From an uncultured Bacteroidales bacterium (GTDB lineage Bacteria; Bacteroidota; Bacteroidia; Bacteroidales; UBA932): a stretch of 64,000 nucleotides of DNA. The notes beneath the pieces are model-generated. The model had not been told where the DNA came from and ran no database searches. It worked only from the letters and a program-made list of their open reading frames with translations. The position numbers were made by a program, and so were the translations under genes. The stretch is taken from contig CALUPB010000006.1 in NCBI GenBank assembly GCA_944322585.1, forward strand, positions 62,001 to 126,000, given 5' to 3'. Below, piece by piece: positions 43,965 through 54,673 of the stretch; the stretch's first letter is position 1, and each line of letters starts with the position of its first letter.

Positions 43965-45272
43965 ATGAAATATTATATCATAGCGGGAGAAGCGTCGGGA
44001 GACCTGCACGGGTCTAACCTGATGCGCGGGCTATATGCCAGGGACACCGAGGCCGAAATCCGTTTCTGGGGAGGCGACCTGATGAATTCCGTATATCTGG
44101 ACAATGAAAAACCTGCGGAGAATGCAGCCATGACAGTAAATGCCTCTGCATCGCATGACATCCCGGCAGAGGAAGAAGGCAATCGCAATGGATACAATCC
44201 GTCCGGAACATGCAGCAGGGACAGGTTCGGCGGGTTGGTACAGCATTACAGGGAAGGGGCGGTAATGGGTTTCTGGGAAGTGGTGCGCAAAGGAGGCAGG
44301 CTTCTCGGGAATGTCGGCAGATGCAAACGGGACATACTCGGACATCGTCCGGATGCCGTCATTCTCATAGACTATCCCGGCTTCAATTTCAGGATTGCCG
44401 AATTTGCACACAGACACGGTCTGAAGGTGTTCTATTACATAGCTCCGAAAGTGTGGGCATCCCGCGAAGGAAGGATAAGGAAACTCAAAGCGTATGTAGA
44501 CAAGCTGTTCATCGTATTCCCTTTCGAAATACCTTATTTCCGGGAAAAGGGAGTCGATTTCATATACAGGGGCAATCCGCTCGTAGATGCCGTGGACAAT
44601 TCCGCGGCGATGAAAGAAAGCAGGGGGGATTTTCTCAAACGGAATTCATTGGAAGACAAGCCTGTCATAGCCATGCTGGCCGGCTCGCGCAAACCGGAAA
44701 TCTCCGGTATGATGCCGGTGCTGACAGAATTCGCGCGGAAAATGCATGCCCTGCCGCAATATTCGGACTGGCAGTTTCTTATTGCCGGAGCGCCTGCCCG
44801 TTCGATGGAAGACTACGAGCCATGGCTCAATCCGTCGGAGGATTATATAAAGGTGCTTTTCGGAGAGACACAGTCCATTATCCGGCATTCGGAAGCGGCA
44901 GTGGTCAATTCAGGGACCGCTTCACTCGAAACCGTACTGTTCAACGTGCCACAGGTGGTAGGCTACAGGATGAACAGGCTCACCTATATCATCGGGAAGC
45001 ATATCATCAGGGTAAAATACATCAGTCTCGGGAATCTGTGCATAGACCGCCTTGCATTCAGGGAACTCATCCAGGATGACTGCAATGCCGGCGCGATTCT
45101 CAAGGAAGTCCGTGCACTGCTTGAAGACAGGCAGTACAGAAAACGCATGCTTGAGGACTATGCCGGAATACGCCGTCTTCTCGGAGGTACAGGAGCCTCG
45201 TATGCCGTCGCTGAGGCCATGGTGTCACTTCTCTCGGATAAAGAAGATGGCCTCATCGGAAGACTTCGCTGA
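43965..45272 (+). CDS. lpxB: Lipid-A-disaccharide synthase
   Basis: 435 residues from the ATG at 43965 (MKYYIIAGEASGDLHG). Condenses UDP-2,3-diacylglucosamine with lipid X in lipid A synthesis at the inner membrane face. Motifs: AGEASGDLHGSNL at the N-terminus, VMGFWEVVR, YYIAPKVWASREGR and VNSGTASLETVLFNVP. A hydrophilic insert at about 42-90 separates the first strand pair from GLVQHYREGAVMGFWEV and is not part of typical LpxB. Its last 20 nt overlap the end of the convergent lpdA gene. Confidence 0.93.
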   Translation: MKYYIIAGEASGDLHGSNLMRGLYARDTEAEIRFWGGDLMNSVYLDNEKPAENAAMTVNASASHDIPAEEEGNRNGYNPSGTCSRDRFGGLVQHYREGAVMGFWEVVRKGGRLLGNVGRCKRDILGHRPDAVILIDYPGFNFRIAEFAHRHGLKVFYYIAPKVWASREGRIRKLKAYVDKLFIVFPFEIPYFREKGVDFIYRGNPLVDAVDNSAAMKESRGDFLKRNSLEDKPVIAMLAGSRKPEISGMMPVLTEFARKMHALPQYSDWQFLIAGAPARSMEDYEPWLNPSEDYIKVLFGETQSIIRHSEAAVVNSGTASLETVLFNVPQVVGYRMNRLTYIIGKHIIRVKYISLGNLCIDRLAFRELIQDDCNAGAILKEVRALLEDRQYRKRMLEDYAGIRRLLGGTGASYAVAEAMVSLLSDKEDGLIGRLR

Positions 45273-46827
45273 GGGTAGGATGTGCATGGATAATGCCGCG
45301 GAGATCCTCCAGCGTGGCATGGCGGCTGATAAGGGCAGTCATTTCCGATATGAGGTCGGACGCATGGGGTCCGAAAAGATGGCATCCGAGTATCTGCCCG
45401 TCGCGGAAACGGGGTCCGTCTGTCCTTTCTGTCCTTGGACTGCCATCGCTTTCGGTCACAACTGTCTTATCCGGAACATCCGCAGGACAGACCGCCACAA
45501 CGGTTTTGACAAATCCGTCCGTCTGCCCCATTGCTACCGCCTTGCCGTTTGCCCGGAAGAATGACTTCACAGCCTTGCAGGCAATCCCCCTTTCACGGCA
45601 TTCATCCTCTGTAAGCCCTACTGAAGCTGCTTCAGGCATGGTAAATACGGCCGACGGCACCAATGACAGGTCGATACGGTCGCTTTGTCCGCAGATATGG
45701 TTCAATGCCCTGAGTCCCTGAGAGACAGCAGCATGGGCAAGCATAACCTTCCCTGTCACGTCCCCGATGGCATAGACTGTCGGACAGGAAGTCTGCATGT
45801 TGTCATCGACGGATATGCCTTTGGCGCTGTACTTCACTCCGGCATTGTCCAGACCAAGACCTTCCACGTTCGGACAGCGGCCTACCGCTACAAGCACCTT
45901 CTCAGCCGTAACTGCAAGTATTTTCCCCTTGCATTCATACTCTACCCTGTATCCAGGCTCCCCTCCGTCCCTTCCGGATACTCCTGCATTTGCATCTGTA
46001 TCCTCTGCGACTGTGCCCCGTACATGTGATATGGACTTGACAGCCGCTGAAACAATGATTTCGATTCCACGTTTCGACAGACTCTGTTTCAGACGCTTTG
46101 CAAGGTCGCTGTCGGATCTCGGCAGTATCTGTCCGCAATATTCAATGACTGTCACCCTGCTGCCGAAACTGTTGAATACGGAGGCAAACTCCAGCCCTAT
46201 GACCCCGGCTCCTATTATACACAGAGTTCCAGGGACATGGTCTGTTTCCAGCATTTCCCGTGAAGTCATCAGTCCCGGCAAATCGCCCCCGGGTATCCGT
46301 AGAGGCGAGGCATGGGAACCCGAAGCCACTATGATGCGGTCTGCCGTATATTCCATTGCAGGAGAATACACCGTTACGGAATGTGCATCCTTCAGGACGG
46401 CCCTGCCGTGTATCAAGGTTATCAGCCTGTTGTCCAGCAAGGTCATCACTCCGGAACGCAGCTGTTCCACCACCTGCGATTTCCGCTGTCTCACCTTTCC
46501 GAAATCTATCGGAATCCTCCGGACGGAAGCGCCGGAGCCTTCCCGGGCCGCACTCTCCGCATTGTCGCATGCGCATTCCTTGTCCACTGCCATGTCCGCA
46601 TGTCCTGCCAAAGGATCCGTGAAACATATCCCGAAATCCTCTGCCGCTCTGACCTCTTCCAGGACCTCCGCGCTGCGGCACAATACCTTGGTCGGGATAC
46701 AGCCTTCGTTAAGGCATGTTCCCCCGACATTGCCTGCTTCTATCAGAATGACCTCGATGCCACGTCTTGCAGCCTCTATGGCAGTCTCATAACCGCCCGG
46801 TCCCGCACCGATTATAATTATCTTCAT
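45253..46827 (-). CDS. lpdA: Dihydrolipoyl dehydrogenase (E3/L-protein)
   Basis: 524 residues. FAD-binding [14 protein letters not shown], redox disulfide Cys38/Cys43 in [16 protein letters not shown]-binding [14 protein letters not shown] and the C-terminal HAHPTLSE active-site His-Glu. It reoxidises the dihydrolipoyl arm of GcvH. Three hydrophilic inserts (about 68-102, 268-292 and 440-472) lengthen it beyond the usual 450-470. Last gene of the glycine cleavage operon; its start lies 41 nt inside gcvPB. Confidence 0.95.
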   Translation of the reverse strand: MKIIIIGAGPGGYETAIEAARRGIEVILIEAGNVGGTCLNEGCIPTKVLCRSAEVLEEVRAAEDFGICFTDPLAGHADMAVDKECACDNAESAAREGSGASVRRIPIDFGKVRQRKSQVVEQLRSGVMTLLDNRLITLIHGRAVLKDAHSVTVYSPAMEYTADRIIVASGSHASPLRIPGGDLPGLMTSREMLETDHVPGTLCIIGAGVIGLEFASVFNSFGSRVTVIEYCGQILPRSDSDLAKRLKQSLSKRGIEIIVSAAVKSISHVRGTVAEDTDANAGVSGRDGGEPGYRVEYECKGKILAVTAEKVLVAVGRCPNVEGLGLDNAGVKYSAKGISVDDNMQTSCPTVYAIGDVTGKVMLAHAAVSQGLRALNHICGQSDRIDLSLVPSAVFTMPEAASVGLTEDECRERGIACKAVKSFFRANGKAVAMGQTDGFVKTVVAVCPADVPDKTVVTESDGSPRTERTDGPRFRDGQILGCHLFGPHASDLISEMTALISRHATLEDLRGIIHAHPTLSEVFR

Positions 46828-48259
46828 TAAAACGATTGTCTGTAAATTTCAATACAGGATGCCGCGCAGCCTCGGTCTCGTCAGGGCGGCGCACCGGAGT
46901 ATTGTGAGGGGCGGATTTGACCATGTCAGGATCCTCCACAGCCTCCCGGGCTATTTTCCTCATTACGCCGATGAATGCATCCAAAGTCTCCAAGCTCTCC
47001 GTTTCCGTCGGTTCGATCATTATCGACTGGTGGAAAAGCAGAGGGAAATAGACGGTAGGCGCATGGAAACCGTAATCCAGAAGCCTTTTTGCGACATCAA
47101 GAGTGGTCACTCCGGTACTCCGGTCTTCAAGGCCGTCGAATACGAACTCATGCTTGCATACCCTGTCGACAGGCAGCCTGTAGCAGTCTTTCAGGCTCTC
47201 CTTGATATAGTTGGCATTCAGTGCGGCAAGCGGCCCGGCCATCCTGATATTCTGTCTGCCAAGCATCAGGATATAGGCATATGCCTTCATTAGCACCCCG
47301 AAATTTCCCGCAAAACCGGAAATCCTGCCCGCATTCTCCTCAGGCTCCTCACCGTCGGTCCGCGGCAGAGGCAGATACGGCTTCAGCCTTTCCGCAACTC
47401 CCACCGGACCTGCTCCCGGACCCCCGCCTCCATGTGGAGTGGAGAATGTCTTGTGCAGGTTGAGATGCATTATATCGAATCCCATGTCTCCGGGACGCGC
47501 CACCCCGAGCAGAGGGTTCATATTGGCTCCGTCATAATAGAGCAGCCCTCCGCAGCCGTGCACAAGTCCGGCAATTTCCTCTATCCGGGTCTCGAACAGG
47601 CCGAGAGTATTGGGATTCGTCATCATTATTCCGGCTACGGTATCATCGAGAAGAGTCTTCAGATGTCCGACATCTATCGTCCCGTCCGGAAGGGATTTCA
47701 CCTGCACCGTTTCCAGCCCGCATACGGCAGCGCTTGCAGGATTGGTCCCGTGGGCACTGTCCGGAACGATGACCCTTGTCCTCCCGAGGTCTCCCCTGCA
47801 GATATGGTAACGCCTCATTATCATGAGTCCCGTAAGCTCTCCGTGTGCTCCTGCAAAAGGATTGAGGGTGAATGCCGCCATTCCTGTGATGGCCGAAAGT
47901 GCGGATGAAAGATCCCGGTACAGTTTTATCACACCCGGGACGGTGGAACGCGGCTGAAGAGGATGGATATCCTGGAATCCGGCCATACCCGCAATCTCCT
48001 CGTTTATCTTGGGATTGTATTTCATCGTACAGCTGCCGAGAGGATAGAACCCGGTATCGACCCCGAAGTTCATGTCGGACAGATTGGTATAATGACGCAC
48101 CGTATCCGGTTCGCTGACCTCCGGCAAAGCCGGCATCGACGCCCTTTTCAACCCGTCCGGTATGGAAACCGTACTTTCCGCCCAGTCCGTATCCGGGAGG
48201 GAGTACCCCTGCCGTCCTTTCCGGGACAGTTCGAAAATCAGTTTATCGTAATATTTCAT
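46787..48259 (-). CDS. gcvPB: Glycine dehydrogenase (decarboxylating) subunit 2
   Basis: 490 residues, the PLP-bearing half of split P-protein. The PLP lysine lies in [23 protein letters not shown] near 270, and [10 protein letters not shown] near 76 is a subunit-2 hallmark. It decarboxylates glycine and transfers the aminomethyl group to lipoyl-GcvH. The last roughly 20 residues run past the usual end ([18 protein letters not shown]) and overlap lpdA by 41 nt, which suggests a lost original stop. Confidence 0.95.
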   Translation of the reverse strand: MKYYDKLIFELSRKGRQGYSLPDTDWAESTVSIPDGLKRASMPALPEVSEPDTVRHYTNLSDMNFGVDTGFYPLGSCTMKYNPKINEEIAGMAGFQDIHPLQPRSTVPGVIKLYRDLSSALSAITGMAAFTLNPFAGAHGELTGLMIMRRYHICRGDLGRTRVIVPDSAHGTNPASAAVCGLETVQVKSLPDGTIDVGHLKTLLDDTVAGIMMTNPNTLGLFETRIEEIAGLVHGCGGLLYYDGANMNPLLGVARPGDMGFDIMHLNLHKTFSTPHGGGGPGAGPVGVAERLKPYLPLPRTDGEEPEENAGRISGFAGNFGVLMKAYAYILMLGRQNIRMAGPLAALNANYIKESLKDCYRLPVDRVCKHEFVFDGLEDRSTGVTTLDVAKRLLDYGFHAPTVYFPLLFHQSIMIEPTETESLETLDAFIGVMRKIAREAVEDPDMVKSAPHNTPVRRPDETEAARHPVLKFTDNRFNEDNYNRCGTGRL

Positions 48260-48260
48260 T

Positions 48261-49586
48261 TCATCCGATTTTATCTATGACATCCACCATGGCATCGATT
48301 TCCGCTTTTGTCCTTCGCTCCGTGACACAGAAGGAAACATATCCTTCTTCCGTCCGCAAGGCTCCGAAAAATCCGGCATCGAGCAGAGACTGCTGCAGCA
48401 CGTCCGTATCAAGGGTCGTCCCAAGTACGAATTCCTTGAGAAAAGATCTGTCGAAGACATCCGAGAATTTGCCTGTAGCGAGCAGTCTGTCATGCAGATA
48501 ATGAGCGCCTCCGTATGACAGGTCATTGACCTTCTTCAACCCGTCAGGCCCCATGAGAGACAGATATACAGTGACGAAAAGAGCCATCAGGGACTGGTTG
48601 GAGCAGATGTTGCTTGTGGCTTTCTCCCTGCGGATATGCTGCTCACGCGCCTGAAGCGTCAACACGAAAGAACGTCTGCCGTCCATATCCGTGGTGGCTC
48701 CGACGATCCTTCCCGGAAGTTTGCGCATCAGGTTCTGCCGGCAGGCAAGAAAGCCTGCGTAAGGACCTCCGAAACAGAGCGGGATCCCGAGTGTCTGTCC
48801 GTCTCCGCAGGCGATGTCGGCCCCCCACTCACCCGGTGTCTTCAGAACGGCAAGGGAAGACGGATCGCTGTAGACGGCAAGCAGGGCACCTGATGAATGC
48901 ACAGCATCGGCAAAACCGGTCAGATCTTCTATGATTCCGTATCTGTTGATGCCTGGAACAAGCACTCCGGCAACATCCCCTTCCGCCAGCAATGCATCGA
49001 GAGACGACAGGGATGTATTTCCGCCGGCCTGACCGACCACATCGAGCCGTATCCCGTGATACGAAGCGTAAGTCTTCACGACATCGAGCACCTGCGGCAG
49101 CAGAGTAGAAGAAACGAGTATCCGCCTGCGTTTCTTCGATGAAGCCACGCTCATCAGCATGGCCTCCGCGGCAGAAGTCGGTCCGTCATACATTGATGCA
49201 TTGGCACAGTCCATGCCGGTCAGTTCACAGATCATGCTCTGGAACTCGAAGATATAACGCAGGGTTCCCTGGGATATTTCAGCCTGATAAGGCGTATATG
49301 CCGTCAGGAACTCTGATCGGGATACGATATACTTCACTGCAGACGGAGTATAATGGTCATATGCCCCCGCACCGCAGAATACCGTAAGTTTCGTATTCGA
49401 TCTGTCCAATGCCTCGAAATAGCGCCGTACTTCCATCTCGGACATGGCGTCCGGGAGGTCATACTCTCCCTTGAACCGGAGGCTGTCCGGAATATCGGAA
49501 TACAGCTCCTCCAGGGAAGAGACTCCGGCACGTTCAAGCATCACGGCAATATCGTCCGGAGTATGGGGAAAATATGCAAAAGACAT
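48261..49586 (-). CDS. gcvPA: Glycine dehydrogenase (decarboxylating) subunit 1
   Basis: 441 residues, the non-PLP-binding half of split P-protein: [12 protein letters not shown] at the start, [14 protein letters not shown] near 91, [13 protein letters not shown] near 115, [14 protein letters not shown] near 150 and [18 protein letters not shown] near 330. It forms an alpha2beta2 complex with GcvPB. It is separated by 1 nt from gcvPB and 2 nt from gcvH. Confidence 0.95.
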   Translation of the reverse strand: MSFAYFPHTPDDIAVMLERAGVSSLEELYSDIPDSLRFKGEYDLPDAMSEMEVRRYFEALDRSNTKLTVFCGAGAYDHYTPSAVKYIVSRSEFLTAYTPYQAEISQGTLRYIFEFQSMICELTGMDCANASMYDGPTSAAEAMLMSVASSKKRRRILVSSTLLPQVLDVVKTYASYHGIRLDVVGQAGGNTSLSSLDALLAEGDVAGVLVPGINRYGIIEDLTGFADAVHSSGALLAVYSDPSSLAVLKTPGEWGADIACGDGQTLGIPLCFGGPYAGFLACRQNLMRKLPGRIVGATTDMDGRRSFVLTLQAREQHIRREKATSNICSNQSLMALFVTVYLSLMGPDGLKKVNDLSYGGAHYLHDRLLATGKFSDVFDRSFLKEFVLGTTLDTDVLQQSLLDAGFFGALRTEEGYVSFCVTERRTKAEIDAMVDVIDKIG

Positions 49587-49588
49587 GG

Positions 49589-49972
49589 CTATTCCTTTTC
49601 ACAGAACGCAATATACGCAGCCTCGTCCATAAGTCCGTCTATTTCGGAAGGATCGGACATCTCCACCTTTATTATCCAGTTGGCATAAGGGTCTACATTG
49701 AGCCTTTCAGGGGCATCTTCGAGTTCAGAATTGATTTCCAGCACCTTGCCGGTCACCGGAGAATAAAGGTCGTTTGCCGCCTTCACGCTCTCCACTGCAC
49801 CGAATTCCTCGCCCGCCGTGACTTCGTCATCGACTTCAGGCATATCTACATACGACAGATTGCCGAGCGCATGCTGTGCAAAATCCGTTATACCGATTAT
49901 GGCAATATTGCCTTCTGTCCGTACCCATTCATGCGACTCGCTGTAATGGAGTCCCGCTAATGTCCTGTTCAT
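49589..49972 (-). CDS. gcvH: Glycine cleavage system H protein
   Basis: 127 residues. Lipoyl-domain carrier with the lipoylation lysine Lys64 in VESVKAANDLYSPVTG; SESHEWVR near 11 is the family start. It shuttles the aminomethyl group between P, T and L proteins and is probably lipoylated by the ligase encoded at the head of the operon. 73 nt separate it from gcvT. Confidence 0.97.
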   Translation of the reverse strand: MNRTLAGLHYSESHEWVRTEGNIAIIGITDFAQHALGNLSYVDMPEVDDEVTAGEEFGAVESVKAANDLYSPVTGKVLEINSELEDAPERLNVDPYANWIIKVEMSDPSEIDGLMDEAAYIAFCEKE

Positions 49973-50045
49973 CGTGTTATCAGTTTTAATGGTTGGTCAT
50001 CTGCAAATACCGTATGCATCAGACGGGAACCCGTCATTTGCCGCA

Positions 50046-51173
50046 TCAGGAGAAAGACGTCTGTTTTCTGTAGCGGGGCTGATAGAACCTTTTCCCGCAG
50101 ACCGTTCCCGGAAATACCTTTTTCCTTATATGGATGCCGACTCTCGTGCCCTGCACGGCAAAAGGTGTTTCCAGCAAGGCCATACAGATACTTTTATCCA
50201 AAGTGATCGAATGATATCCGGTGGTCACTATGCCCGCAGCCCCGCCGTCAGCCTCGACCTGATATCCGGCCCTTGCCACCGCCCTGTCATCAAGCTCTAT
50301 CCCGACAAGTCTACGGGACAGCCCTGCCGCCTTCTGTGCCATAAGGGCAGACCTGCCGATGAAATCAGGCTTGTCCATCCGGACAAACATTCCCAGTCCT
50401 GCTTCGAGCGGGGTGATATCTTCGGCCAGTTCGTGCCCATAGAGAGGCAGTCCCGCTTCAAAACGTAGGGTATCCCTGCTTCCGAGCCCGCATGGTACAA
50501 CTCCTGCCTCATACAGGGTATCCCACATGTCCGCCGTATCATCCTCACTGGAATATAGTTCGAACCCGTCTTCGCCTGTATATCCTGTCCGGCTGACTAT
50601 CAACCGTCTGCCATTCCATTTCATTTCACAATAATTATAGAACGGAAGGGAGGCCGCCGCATCGAGGCGGAGAATGTCAGTCACTGCTTTTACGGCAGAA
50701 GGCCCCTGAATGGCAATCTGCCCCCATTTATGCGATTCATTTCTTGTTTCAACCTGAAAGCCTCTCTCTTCGGACAGGAGCCACCCGAAATCCTTGGCGA
50801 TATTGGCAGCATTGACTACCAGCAGGTAACGGTTCGGGCTGAATTCCTTGTATACAAGAAGGTCATCCACCACTCCTCCCTGCGGATTCAGCAGCATTCC
50901 GTAAAGGATCTTTCCGTCCGGCATCTCGGACACATCATTGCTGAAGACATGATTGATGAACTTTTCCGCATCAGGACCGCTGACGGATATCTCCCCCATA
51001 TGCGACACATCGAACATGCCGGCCGCCGTCCGCACGGCGTTATGCTCGTCTGTTATGGATGTATACCTGATGGGCATGTCATACCCTGCAAAAGGCTCCA
51101 TCTGTGCCCCATGGGCAATATGCCACTCATGAAGGCATGTTTTCAAGAGATTGTCTTCCATGTTATCGATCAT
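50046..51173 (-). CDS. gcvT: Glycine cleavage system T protein (aminomethyltransferase)
   Basis: 375 residues. It transfers the methylene group from GcvH to tetrahydrofolate, releasing ammonia. The folate-domain blocks include [10 protein letters not shown] near 28, FDVSHMGEI near 54, [13 protein letters not shown] near 193 and [16 protein letters not shown] near 230. The start at 51173 gives MIDNMEDN; the ATG at 51161 is an equal alternative. No glycine riboswitch is visible upstream. Confidence 0.95.
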   Translation of the reverse strand: MIDNMEDNLLKTCLHEWHIAHGAQMEPFAGYDMPIRYTSITDEHNAVRTAAGMFDVSHMGEISVSGPDAEKFINHVFSNDVSEMPDGKILYGMLLNPQGGVVDDLLVYKEFSPNRYLLVVNAANIAKDFGWLLSEERGFQVETRNESHKWGQIAIQGPSAVKAVTDILRLDAAASLPFYNYCEMKWNGRRLIVSRTGYTGEDGFELYSSEDDTADMWDTLYEAGVVPCGLGSRDTLRFEAGLPLYGHELAEDITPLEAGLGMFVRMDKPDFIGRSALMAQKAAGLSRRLVGIELDDRAVARAGYQVEADGGAAGIVTTGYHSITLDKSICMALLETPFAVQGTRVGIHIRKKVFPGTVCGKRFYQPRYRKQTSFS

Positions 51174-51188
51174 GTGGTCTGTCAGTCT

Positions 51189-51971
51189 TCAAATCCTGCT
51201 GTCCGGCCGCTGTCCGGACGGTCGGGAGGAATGCCTCCCGTTCTCTATAAAATCCCTGTCAAGGTATCTCCCGGAGATAATCCCGATACGTGACATCGCC
51301 TGCTCAGGAAGCGGCAGAACGGTATCGCACAGATATCCGGCAAGCCATGACATCAGAGAGGACATGTCTGCAACACCCTCCCGTGCAGCCTTTTCACCGA
51401 GCATCGGTCTGATATTCGCCACCCTCTGCCGTACAGACGCCACCCCATGCTTCTCGAGTTTCTCCGCTGATGGCGTTATCGCCGACAGCATGGCGTCAAG
51501 ATCGGAATCATAGAGCAGTGTGCCATGTACTATGCTTTTCCCTGCCACCGTATAGAAGGCATTGCCGGAAATCTTCCTGCCGTATGCGACAATATCGTTA
51601 TTTCCGGACGGTTCCGCCTCCACTCCAAGCCTGCGCAACGCCCCGGTCATCATGGACAGATACTTTGCAAATGCACTCCGTACATCCACACCGGGAGAAA
51701 TATAAGACACCATCAGATTGCCGGAATCGGCATAGACACATCCTCCACCGCTTCTGCGCCTGAACACCTGCACCCCATGCTCCATGCACCACGACAGGTT
51801 GACCTCCGCCGACATCTGCTGGTTGCGTCCGAATATGACAGCAGGCCGTACTTTCCAGAAGAACACGGCTTCATCCGCACTGTCCGTTCCGGCCACATAT
51901 TCTTCTGCAGCCAGATAGAAGCCGGGAGTCCGTTCGGATTCCGTTCCGGTGGGAAATACAATCTGCGTCAT
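51189..51971 (-). CDS. lplA: Lipoate-protein ligase A family protein
   Basis: 260 residues of the BPL/LplA/LipB fold. RRRSGGGCVYADSGNLMVSY near 70-90 is the lipoyl-AMP-binding RRxSGGGxV motif, and GRKISGNAFY near 130 carries the catalytic-site lysine. It attaches scavenged lipoate (or octanoate) to GcvH. As first gene of the glycine cleavage operon it provides the cofactor step for the whole set. The C-terminal domain is short, as in bipartite or small ligases. Confidence 0.92.
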   Translation of the reverse strand: MTQIVFPTGTESERTPGFYLAAEEYVAGTDSADEAVFFWKVRPAVIFGRNQQMSAEVNLSWCMEHGVQVFRRRSGGGCVYADSGNLMVSYISPGVDVRSAFAKYLSMMTGALRRLGVEAEPSGNNDIVAYGRKISGNAFYTVAGKSIVHGTLLYDSDLDAMLSAITPSAEKLEKHGVASVRQRVANIRPMLGEKAAREGVADMSSLMSWLAGYLCDTVLPLPEQAMSRIGIISGRYLDRDFIENGRHSSRPSGQRPDSRI

Positions 51972-51986
51972 CTTTCAAAATTCTTT

Positions 51987-51994
51987 CAAATTTA
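51987..51994 (-). promoter_or_regulatory. -7 box for the lplA-gcv operon
   Basis: TAAATTTG on the minus strand, 15 nt before the lplA start, within the 84-nt gap after yggS. It supports an independent operon start. Confidence 0.5.
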
Positions 51995-52055
51995 AGAAAC
52001 TGTTTTGAATTTAAAAGATGAAATCAAGATTTTTTATGAAATCGGAAGATTGACG

Positions 52056-52739
52056 TCAATAGACTCTCGGGCCGAAAATCATGGTTCCTATCCGCACCAT
52101 CGTGGAGCCGTATTCCAGGGCAATCCTGTAATCCTCCGACATTCCGACCGACAGTTCCGTAAAATCCTTCAATCTGCCGGCCACGGCCAGGAACAAATCC
52201 CGGATCCTGCCGAAATCCCCTCTGACGACAGCTTCATCATCCGTAAAGGTTGCCATTCCCATCAGCCCCCTGAACTTCACATTGGGAAAAGACCTTTCTC
52301 CGGATAGAATCCGCTTCACCTCATCCCCGGAAAAGCCCTGTTTCGTCTGCTCCGCAGCGATATGACACTCAAGCAGGACATCCGTGACCCGTCCGTTCTC
52401 CCTTCCCCACCTGTCGATTGCCTCAAGCAGATGCAGGGAATCCACAGACTGCACCATGGCGACATAAGGGAGCACCAACTTCAGTTTGTTCGTCTGGAGA
52501 TGACCGATAAAATGCCATATGATATCAGAATATGCCGGTGTCCCGTCGGCACCTGTCACAGCAGCGAGTTCCTTCACCTTGGCATACAATTCCTGGGGCC
52601 TGCTTTCAGCGAAGATCCTTTGTCCGGCTGCATAGGCCTCCCTGACAGCGTCGGCAGGATGGAATTTGGAAACTGCCACCAGTTCAACACCTGATGGCAG
52701 CTCTTCCTTCAATTTCAATATGGTCTCTCTGATAGACAT
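52056..52739 (-). CDS. yggS: YggS-family PLP homeostasis protein
   Basis: 227 residues. Alanine-racemase-like TIM barrel of the YggS/PROSC family: PLP lysine in LVAVSKFHPADAV near 25, WHFIGHLQTNK near 75, SVGMSEDYRIALEYGSTMVRIG near 197. It binds PLP and balances vitamin B6 and amino-acid pools. It lies 31 nt after yidC. Its placement just ahead of PLP-dependent glycine cleavage may be coincidental. Confidence 0.94.
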   Translation of the reverse strand: MSIRETILKLKEELPSGVELVAVSKFHPADAVREAYAAGQRIFAESRPQELYAKVKELAAVTGADGTPAYSDIIWHFIGHLQTNKLKLVLPYVAMVQSVDSLHLLEAIDRWGRENGRVTDVLLECHIAAEQTKQGFSGDEVKRILSGERSFPNVKFRGLMGMATFTDDEAVVRGDFGRIRDLFLAVAGRLKDFTELSVGMSEDYRIALEYGSTMVRIGTMIFGPRVY

Positions 52740-52770
52740 AATCGGTACATTTCTCCGCTTCCGGCATACT

Positions 52771-54660
52771 CTACCGCCTGCGTCGCTGCTGCTCCTTCAA
52801 TGCCTTCTCTTGCATCTTCTGGGCCTCTTCAAGCCGCTGCTGCCATTTGCTCTTCGGCAGAGGTTTGCCCTCGGTTGCAGCCAGCTGGGCATGTATCTTC
52901 TTCTCGTCCACTACAAACCTCCTTATGAACCATGTCTGGAACATGGTGATCAGATTGGACAGCAGATAGTAGTAGCTCAGTCCGCTGGAAAGGTTGTTAC
53001 AGATGAAAAGCATCATCACAGGCATCAGCCATACGCTCATGAACTTCATTCCCGCCATATTCGGGTCATTGGACATCTGGCTTGACGTCATCTTGGAATA
53101 AACGAACATCGATATGGCCATCAGCAGTGCGAACAGGGACACATGATCCCCGTAAAGAGGTATCCTGAACGGCAGGTCGAGAATGGAATCGTACGCACTG
53201 AGATCATCGGCCCAAAGGAAACTCTGCTGGCGGAGTTCTATCGATGCCGGGAAGAAACGGAACATGGCGAAGAGTATCGGGAACTGCAGCAACATCGGAA
53301 GACATCCTCCCATCGGGTTGATACCGGCTCTCTTGTACAGGTTCATCATCGCCTGGGATTTCTTCATGGCATCCTCCTGTCTCGGATATTTCTCGTTGAG
53401 CTTGTCTATCTCGGGACGGATGACATTCATCTTCGCCGATGACATGTAGGACTTGATCGTCAGAGGTGAAACCACTAATTTTATCAGAAGTGTCATCAGA
53501 AGGATGATGATACCGTAGTTGCCGATGAAACGGCCGAAGAAATCGAAGCACGGGATTATTGCAATCCTGCTGATCCATCCGACAAGCCATCCTCCCAAAG
53601 GAATGATCTTCTCGTATTTCTGGTCATAGCTCTTGAGCGTCTTGAAGTCATTCGGGCCGAAATAGAACTCGAACGGCACTGTCACTCTTGAAGAATTGAT
53701 ATCCAGTTCACTGCGCATCCTTGCCGAACATGCCATAAGATCCCTCTGCGGATCGTCTTCCTCGAAGAACTTCACCCGAAGGTCGGTGGATGCGAAATCC
53801 TCCTTTGCCCTCATTATGGCCGAAAAGAACTGCTGCTGGAAGGCGAACCAGCTCACCCTTGCATCAAGCCTCTTGTCTCCGTCCCTGCCTCTTCCGATAT
53901 CGTGTACCTTCTTGTCGTCCGGGAAGCGGTAATCCACTTTCGAATACTGGACCTCGTTGTTGTATCCCTTCTCAAGCCGCGGGATGACGACATTCCAGTC
54001 GATATCGAACATGGATACATTTCTCGGGATGACTGCTTCCATATCCACGAAAGACAGTTCGTTCTGTACCATGTAGCTTCCGGGAGCAAGCGAATATTTC
54101 TGTTCTATGTATCCGCCTCCGGCAAACGGGAGCCGCATGACAAGGGTCGAATCGGTACTTTCCGCAACATCGAAGACGAAATTTTTCGTATTGATGCTTT
54201 CTCCCGCATAGACAGTGATCCCGTATTCACTCATCTCCGGACGTATAAGATACAGGGCCGTACTGTCATAGGTCATATAATCCCGTATCATGACCGAATA
54301 CGGCTGTGCACCCTTTGTGGAATACGTCACTTCTATCCTGTCGTTCGAAAGGGTGTGGAGGGTCTCCTCGGCACTGCTGGCGACATTCAGTGATGAATCC
54401 TTATATATCGGACGTTGCCGGACGGCATGTCCGGGGGCAACGGCACTGACGGCTCCCGCGGAATCCTTTGCATAAAGTTCCGGATGCTCCGCCCTGTATA
54501 TGGAATCAGCCCGCATCTGCTCCTTCATCTGAACCATCGCCAGCGAATCCGCCCGGGCCCGTATCTCTGTCTGTTTTCTGTACTGTCTTGACTGATACCA
54601 GGAAAATCCGAAAAGGATAACCCCTATCAGTATGAAACCGATTACCGTGTTCTTATTCAT
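52771..54660 (-). CDS. yidC: Membrane protein insertase YidC
   Basis: 629 residues. N-terminal transmembrane anchor (about 5-22), a large periplasmic beta-supersandwich domain (about 60-350), then the five-helix insertase core (about 370-590: YGIIILLMTLLIKLVVSPLT, NPMGGCLPMLLQFPILFAMF, GLSYYYLLSNLITMFQ). A basic C-terminal tail ends in poly-Arg. It inserts and folds inner-membrane proteins with or without Sec. It follows the DUF349 gene by 13 nt. Confidence 0.96.
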   Translation of the reverse strand: MNKNTVIGFILIGVILFGFSWYQSRQYRKQTEIRARADSLAMVQMKEQMRADSIYRAEHPELYAKDSAGAVSAVAPGHAVRQRPIYKDSSLNVASSAEETLHTLSNDRIEVTYSTKGAQPYSVMIRDYMTYDSTALYLIRPEMSEYGITVYAGESINTKNFVFDVAESTDSTLVMRLPFAGGGYIEQKYSLAPGSYMVQNELSFVDMEAVIPRNVSMFDIDWNVVIPRLEKGYNNEVQYSKVDYRFPDDKKVHDIGRGRDGDKRLDARVSWFAFQQQFFSAIMRAKEDFASTDLRVKFFEEDDPQRDLMACSARMRSELDINSSRVTVPFEFYFGPNDFKTLKSYDQKYEKIIPLGGWLVGWISRIAIIPCFDFFGRFIGNYGIIILLMTLLIKLVVSPLTIKSYMSSAKMNVIRPEIDKLNEKYPRQEDAMKKSQAMMNLYKRAGINPMGGCLPMLLQFPILFAMFRFFPASIELRQQSFLWADDLSAYDSILDLPFRIPLYGDHVSLFALLMAISMFVYSKMTSSQMSNDPNMAGMKFMSVWLMPVMMLFICNNLSSGLSYYYLLSNLITMFQTWFIRRFVVDEKKIHAQLAATEGKPLPKSKWQQRLEEAQKMQEKALKEQQRRRR

Positions 54661-54673
54661 CTCTTACCTTCTG

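Noticed and set aside
49973-50045. A glycine riboswitch near gcvT/gcvH
   Set aside because: The 73-nt gap and the 84-nt gap before lplA are too short and lack the conserved glycine aptamer cores.
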